DNA of 64,000 bases, from contig ML679968.1 of NCBI GenBank assembly GCA_007922225.1, positions 7,804,075 to 7,868,074 of the forward strand, given 5' to 3'. The position numbers were made by a program, and so were the translations under genes. This document shows, piece by piece, positions 58,467 through 64,000 of the stretch (position 1 is the stretch's first letter; each line of letters opens with the position of its first letter). The notes below the pieces were generated by a model. It saw only the letters and a program-made list of their open reading frames with translations, made no database searches and had not been told where the DNA came from. The stretch is from Emydura subglobosa (taxonomy: Eukaryota > Chordata > Testudines > Chelidae).

Positions 58467-59468
58467 GGGTATGTCTACACTGCAAAAAGAAATCAATAAA
58501 TAAAGCCATGACATGTCTCAAGGCCTGGGTTTACATACTTGGACTCCCGGGGCTCACGCTACGGTGCTAAAAACAATAGTATAGACATTCCCACTTGGGC
58601 TGGAGCTCAGGCTCTGAAACCTGGTGAGTGGAGTTGTTCTCAAACCCTCAGCTCTGTTGATTCTGGATACTTTGTGATCAGTGTGGATACCACCGAGACA
58701 TGGTACGCCCGATTTGCAGATCAATAAGGTTTAATGTGCAAGGTTTTCTATAAATATACTAGTTAGATACAAGCCTAAAATTAACTACAATATATCATAC
58801 TCACTAAGCCTGGAGAGCTAAGCAGTTACTCAGAAGGCTGTATACAGGAACGACTTTCTTCAGGGGCCCCGCCAGGGAGTCAGTGGATCCTCTGGTCCAA
58901 CCGGTAGCACCTCCCGCGGAGTCAGATGTTGATGGAGCACCCCACTTTGTCTAAGTGATGACTACTTATACCCTTCCATAAACAACCTTCACCTGATTAT
59001 CTCTCTCATTATCATATATACTAATTACCTACATTGGGTTTCCACCCTTAACTACATTCCATTCTCACAATAATAATTGGGGTTGTCAAAACATCTGGTG
59101 ATAGGAGGGGCGGAGTAAAATATGCCCCAGACGTCCAAGGATAACTTGTTGTTCCCATCACCATTATCTATGTGCAGCTGCAAGCATACAGTATCTGTAT
59201 TTTGTCTTGTTATGTGCCGTGGTATGCAGAAACTGAGACATCTATACTGTTATTCAGTCTCTGCCAACTGAAAGATGTCATGCTACAGGGGTCAGAATAG
59301 CCAAGCAAGCAACTGAAGCTATGCTAGGCCTGTAGGACAGTGGTCAAGCAACTTAAATTGTACTGGACCTCCAACAAGCTCCAGCTCGAGCAGAACGTCT
59401 AAACTGCTATTTTTAGCCCTATAGCATGATCCTCACAAGCCCAAGACAGCTGACTCAGGCTCTGAAAC
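58467..59468 (+). mobile_element. hAT-type MITE, family B, split by an LTR
   Basis: The left half (58467-58654) starts GGGTATGTCTACACTGC and runs through TTGGGCTGGAGCTCAGGCTC. The right half (59377-59468) resumes with CCAGCTCGAGCAGAACGTC and TAAACTGCTATTTTTAGCCC and ends near GACTCAGGCTCTGAAAC. The two halves become contiguous if 58655-59376 and one AGCTC are removed. The right terminal repeat is missing. Confidence 0.75.
58655..59376 (-). mobile_element. Solo LTR (ERV type) with 5-bp target duplication
   Basis: The 722-bp unit starts TGTTG and ends CAACA and is flanked by AGCTC at 58650-58654 and 59377-59381. On the minus strand it has a TATA-like GGGTATAAGTAG (about 58972-58961) and a later poly(A)-like ATTAAA (about 58735), in LTR order. 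No internal viral sequence remains, so it is a solo LTR left by recombination between two LTRs. Confidence 0.85.
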
Positions 59469-61430
59469 ACATCTGTATTATCACTCAGCTGACTCAACAG
59501 ACGGACCCCCAAACAGCTTCATGCAGTGTTTAAGTGCTTCAGAAGGCATTACACCACAGTCTTCTGTGTCAGAATGAGTTCCATTTGTGAATATTGGCTT
59601 GTAAAGAAGCTGTACTGTAAAAGAAAACTGATTTCACCATATGAATGATATTTTTTCATAAGAAAGATTTACTCACCTGGGAAACAACTCATTACAAACA
59701 GCAGTAAGGAACGCTACACTTTCCCCGCCTTATTATTGATGAAGGTCGGCTGTGGTGGAATTTGAACCCTTCAGGATCCATAACCTTTTAATCATAAAAA
59801 GAAACAGTGAGAGTCATCAAGAAGTAAAGGTTGGGGGAGGTCTCTGTAGGGAAATGGGTTCAGTCAGATATTCCTAAAAGCATTTCAAAATGGCAGGATC
59901 AAAAAGGGTTAGCTAAGCTATTAATCTCAGTTCAAAGAGCCATCAAGTAAACTCCCCACTGAGCACAGAACTAGATTGAATCCTTATGAACATACTGACC
60001 TGTTGGCTCTGAACCTTGTAGAGCAAGCAAAAACAATTAAAAAAAGAGAGAGAGAGAGAAACAGAATAGGAATTATATTGTCCTTCATACTGGTAGTTTC
60101 TTGTTAGCTGCCCAAATTTGTGTCTTCTTTTTGAAACAAACTAAATGTTTTGTTTTTCTAGTTTCCAACTGGTAGTAATTGTTAGCCATTTTGTTGAAAT
60201 ACTTTTCTCCTTGGCTTCTGGAACAAGAAATATGTCTCAAGAAATACTGCTAGCTATTGTTTCTATATGATCTTTTTTCTCATACAGAAGCTATTTGCAT
60301 ATGTCTGATCACGTGAATATCTGATGAAAATTCCTCCATAAGTTAAGAGAGACAAAATAATAAAAGTGAGCTTAGGATTCACAGAAGCTCTGAAAATCAA
60401 GCCATTTATTTGTCTGTAGGTAGTTAAATCTGGATTTAGGTGCTTAATAGCAGTCATCCATCCCTGGGAATTTAGCCCTGAACAAATTTTTCAGCATTCT
60501 ATATTATAACCAGTTGGGGGTTACCATGAGGAAGGGAGAGAAGTTCTGATCATGTTATTACTTCTGTGAGTCCAGGCCTGAGTACCATTCTACATCATAA
60601 AGTGCATGATTTCTAATGTAAGATAAACAGAACTGTTCCAAAAATGGAGGCAGGAGGAAAAACAGTAACAATTTTAAAAATTTTGAAGAGGGTTTTTTTT
60701 AAGTTAAAAAACAAACAAACCTGAGTTCAAAGCTTTTGCTTTATTTTTTTAACCAGAAAATTCTCCTTTAAACAGAATATTTCTCTTCATTCCTGCCTCC
60801 CTTTTTTCAATCCTCCCACTTTTTCTTTTTTCTTCCATTTTCAGTGGTAGAAAACAGGAAAACTGAAAAGCCTAAAAACCAAAACCTTTTTCCTCTCCTT
60901 TAAAAACAAACAAATAAAAAGTCCAAGAAAGATCATTTAGAAAACAATGATTTCCATTTCTTTAAAATATGAAAAAATTATGAAAAAATTTACTTTAATT
61001 TTTTTTACATTTACTTTTATAAAAATTGTAAGCCTCATTTTTCAGTTACACTGGATTTTGTTTTAGTATCTTGTATGAAAATAGGAACATCTTTATTTTA
61101 ATGAGACCAAACTCCAGAATTTATAAACACTGTCAAATGTAGGCCATACTGTTAATCTTCTTTCTTAATAGACTTACATGGTTTATTAATACATTTTTTT
61201 TTTGTAAATTTTGTCCCTCCCTTTCATATTTATTCTTCTCCAGTACCATTGAGAATAGTCTAGTTGCAGTTCTGTAACCAGCCAGACAAAAGCAGAAGAA
61301 CATATAAATATCACCTGCTTCCACCCACATTTCCATTTCATCTTGTCTTTCTAACACTAACTACTGACCATTATTATTATTCACAAACGAACAAACAATT
61401 ATATTTCAGCTAAAGTTGCTAAGTAAGCTT
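59469..61430. other. No gene; (GA)n at 60045-60060
   Basis: AT-rich with many A and T runs. No coding similarity was found. Confidence 0.4.
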
Positions 61431-61968
61431 TGTTTTCTCTCCAAAGGCTATGACCAGTGTATTACCCACACAAGATGCCACAAACCTCCTTCTAAACAAG
61501 CACTTTTATTCATAAGGTAAACACATTACAGAGAAAACATATCAAAACATTAAAAGTTCCTACACACATGCTAAAAATCTCACCAGAGGTCATCCGTGTC
61601 CAGCCTAGAGACTCTTGGGAGGTTTTAGTCCTTCAAACCCCACAACTAGGTTTTCCCCATGGTGACAAGTTCATCAGTCTTAGATCCAGAACCAGAACAA
61701 AGGCTGGGCAGATCACCCATTTCTTTAAATACCTTGGGCCTTTGATATTGCATTATATAACATAATCAGCAACAGACAAAGATCCTCCTGTCAGGGCATA
61801 ACCTAAAAAGGCGTGGGTTTTGCATCACTGGATTTAGGTGATTTGCAGTAATCTCCCTCTAGATATTCCTCAGGAAATCAATGTAATCATTATTGTCCCA
61901 GAAGTCCATACTTGTCTGGAAAGTTTTCAGCATAATCTTTTGAATTCCCAGATCTCACATCTGTTACA
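61431..61968 (-). mobile_element. ERV-type LTR, probably a 3' LTR
   Basis: On the minus strand it begins TGTAACAG and probably ends GAAAACA, with TATTTAAA (about 61727-61720) and GAATAAAAGTGCTTG (about 61516-61502) in LTR order. Directly upstream on the minus strand is a purine run, CCGGGGGGGAGA, a candidate polypurine tract. That indicates a 3' LTR whose internal region would extend to higher coordinates. The 5' LTR is not visible in the window. Confidence 0.65.
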
Positions 61969-61980
61969 TCTCCCCCCCGG
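61969..61980 (-). other. Candidate polypurine tract
   Basis: GGGGGGGAGA on the minus strand abuts the LTR start (TGTAACA), where the plus-strand primer of a retrovirus lies. Confidence 0.55.
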
Positions 61981-62900
61981 AAAGGTTAAATACAATCCTG
62001 GCACATATTAATAAATACATTTAGTTCAATAATGATATTGCAGGAAATTGCCATGACAGTCAAATAAACAATTTGGTGAAATTTATATGACTTCCTGAAA
62101 TGTTTTGATGTTACCAAATCTGCATATTTAGCTGAAAAAAGCTTAGTGTGAAAAATTCCACCCATTTTTCTGCATTCCCTCCAAAGGAAATATGAAAACT
62201 TTAATAAGTTTAAGGTTGTAAAAGTCAAGGTTTTGATAAAACAATATACAATTTTCTGCATTTAAAAATAAAACTGTATCACAGTTTCTCTCTGTCTGTT
62301 CTTGTGTCAAACAATATTGTGGTGAGAAGGCAATTGACAACAGTGGGTTAACATTTATGATCCTCATGGAAGATATAAATCTTCAGGGAGAGAACAAGAT
62401 GAAGAATTTTTGTTTGATGCATAAAATTAAAGTTTCAGGGATTCTCTTCTAGAAATATCTGAAATACCTGGTGGAAATCTTTGCATTTTAAAAGAATTGA
62501 AGATATTTCAAATTTAAAAAACATGAAAAATAATATTAAAATAATATGATTAATAATATTATTAAAAAATATTAGCCTGTGTGGCATTTGTCTGTAATTC
62601 TGTTACAATAACTTACCAAGGGGATATACCAAGAAATGTTCAACAAAAGCACAGGTTTCCAATTACATTTATATATTTCCCCAGAATCACCATTGGAAAA
62701 TAGCATAAACCCAAAACTGTCTAGCTCTTCACCATGTGTAAGAACAGAGGGACCTTGTTTGCTTCCTACTTTCATCCTTCTCTCCCAAAGCCCTCTTATA
62801 CAGCTGTGCTCTTGATGTGCCCCAACAGGGAAAATCAAATATTTGTGTAGATTTTATTACAACACAACTATTGGAAAACTTTCTATGATTCAACTAACAC
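61981..62900. other. AT-rich DNA, possible decayed ERV interior
   Basis: If the LTR is a 3' LTR, this should be the end of the provirus interior. I see no envelope similarity. The minus-strand frame of 91 codons at 61986-62261 has no recognisable domain. Confidence 0.35.
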
Positions 62901-62904
62901 CTCT

Positions 62905-63235
62905 TCCCCCTGTAACTTACTAGATCTCCCTTGTGTTTCTTCTTCTTCGTCATCCATCTGTTTCATTTATCGGCCTTTACAAGGGATCTTTCTCTTCCCA
63001 CTCCTTCCTCTAACTCTCAGCCTCCATTCACCCCTCGTTTTCTTTCTCTCCTCCCTCTCCTTCTGCATATTTTGTCTTCCCATTCCACTTCTTTTCTCAG
63101 TTCTCTTGTCCTCTTTTTTTCATGCTTTGTCCAATTTTTACGCCTACATTCTCTTTCGCCAATTCTGTCTCTGTCTCTCGTCCCTTCTTTCATTCCTATA
63201 CCTACATTACTCCTCTTCACTCCCTCCCACTACTA
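62905..63235 (+). repeat. Pyrimidine-rich tract
   Basis: About 330 bases composed mostly of C and T on the plus strand. It gives Ser/Leu/Phe-rich frames on one strand and Arg/Glu/Lys-rich frames on the other, without meaning as protein. Confidence 0.7.
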
Positions 63236-64000
63236 GGGGTGCAATCTTCTGTAGATAGACATACTAGTAATAATATAAATATATATATGTATAAAAACAA
63301 TATAAAATGCATAATGACAAAATATATGTTATATAAAAGTCTAAACAATAAAGTCAAAATGAAGCACTTCAACCTTTTCTACATGAAACTTTTTGACCTC
63401 CTAGAAACAAAATGTTTTGATGACATTTTTGACAAAAAATGTTGACAAAATTGGTATCTTCCTGCAATATGTTTTGATTTTGTTGAATCATTATTTTCTG
63501 ATGGAGAACTGATCCGTTGGAAATTTTTTCAACTAGTTCTAGCTGCCAGCAAGATAGGGGTGTGTGGGAGGGGAAAGGAGAAAGAGTGTATGTGGAGTGG
63601 TGGTAGGTGACCAGATCTCAAGAGCAAAATATCAGGACACATGGGGGCGGGGGCAGGGCCCAGGAGCGAGGTAATATATCTTTTCATACATAAACACATT
63701 AAAATGGGTATTAATAGCACAAAAAGTTGTAAAGGAGACATTTTTGTGCTCCAATATCTGCACAGGTCATTAAAGTCATTTTAATGGGTTGAAATCTGAC
63801 CTTGAAGATACATGCTGCATCTTTGTGGTCGCAAATAGAGCAGGGCACAGTCTTGCTAATATCACAGGCTGAACAAAAGGGAATGGCAATACTGTGTGTG
63901 CCCTTGATGTGTACTCAAAGAATAAGACCTGGCTACCTGTGCCAACTAGGTCGTTGGTTTCTATCAGCTCCTTGCTGAAGTTGTTGTTCAGGCAAGAGAC
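63236..64000. other. No gene; possible repeat piece at 63607
   Basis: GGTGACCAGATCTCAAGAGC at 63607-63626 and ATATCAGGACACATGGGGGC resemble the repeat at 51354-51650. An AT-rich microsatellite lies near 63270-63290. Confidence 0.35.

Noticed and set aside
62931..63445. Ser/Leu/Phe-rich frame of 101 codons and its Arg/Glu/Lys-rich complement
   Set aside because: Both are consequences of the pyrimidine tract.
1..64000. tRNA or rRNA genes and conserved host exons
   Set aside because: I scanned for tRNA arms, rRNA text and long coding stretches with familiar domains and found none that I could support.

Overview
This window looks like gene-poor nuclear DNA of a sauropsid, most likely a turtle; a crocodilian is the main alternative. 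It is AT-rich and CpG-poor. The repeat families are the evidence: several CR1 LINE copies with the 3' ends and 3' UTRs usual in turtles and crocodilians, non-autonomous hAT-type MITEs with terminal 'TGTCTACACT' sequence, a Penelope-like element (PLE), a MIR-type CORE-SINE and endogenous-retrovirus-type LTRs. I found no host exon, tRNA, rRNA or bacterial gene. Every stretch of credible protein similarity belongs to a decayed transposable element. The window is either intergenic or inside a large intron.

Layout. 1.2-2.3 kb: a minus-strand PLE remnant (linker plus GIY-YIG endonuclease, hammerhead-like motif) between perfect 12-bp target duplications. 3.0-5.6 kb: two related LTRs in direct orientation around a 1.5-kb interior with a primer-binding site resembling tRNA-His and no visible coding. 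5.9-6.2 kb: CR1. 8.0-8.6 kb: unclassified repeat. 9.9-10.2 kb: MITE. 10.6-11.8 kb: a LINE whose 5' part (endonuclease) is inverted relative to its 3' part (reverse transcriptase), cut by a CR1 piece. 17.8-19.7 kb: minus-strand CR1 interrupted by a MITE and by a GC-rich insert. 19.8-21.0 kb: hAT transposase remnant with an inverted copy of its own C-terminal segment. 22.5 kb: MITE. 23.9-24.7 kb: the best-preserved LINE reading frame (205 codons). 27.7-28.6 kb: CR1. 34.5-35.4 kb: LTR-like sequence. 37.9-38.8 kb: CR1. 40.3 kb: MITE. 41.0 kb: MIR. 42.3-43.9 kb: decayed LINE RT. 45.75-46.1 kb: old tandem repeat. 48.0 kb: MITE. 50.3-50.8 kb: GC-rich patch. 53.4-56.2 kb: minus-strand Ty3/gypsy remnant (gag zinc knuckle, RT, RNase H). 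56.7 kb: MITE. 58.5-59.5 kb: MITE split by a solo LTR with 5-bp target duplications. 61.4-62.0 kb: ERV-type LTR with an adjoining polypurine tract.

No genes here form a pathway. What can be read is insertion history: MITE into CR1, CR1 into LINE, LTR into MITE, and a PLE fragment into an LTR. The most unusual items are the PLE with its hammerhead-like motif and inverted terminal piece, the compact LTR element without coding, the LINE with an inverted 5' end, the self-inverted hAT remnant and the diverged tandem repeat carrying mutually inverted octamers. Family names rest on recognition of motifs and repeat consensus from memory; no database search was run.
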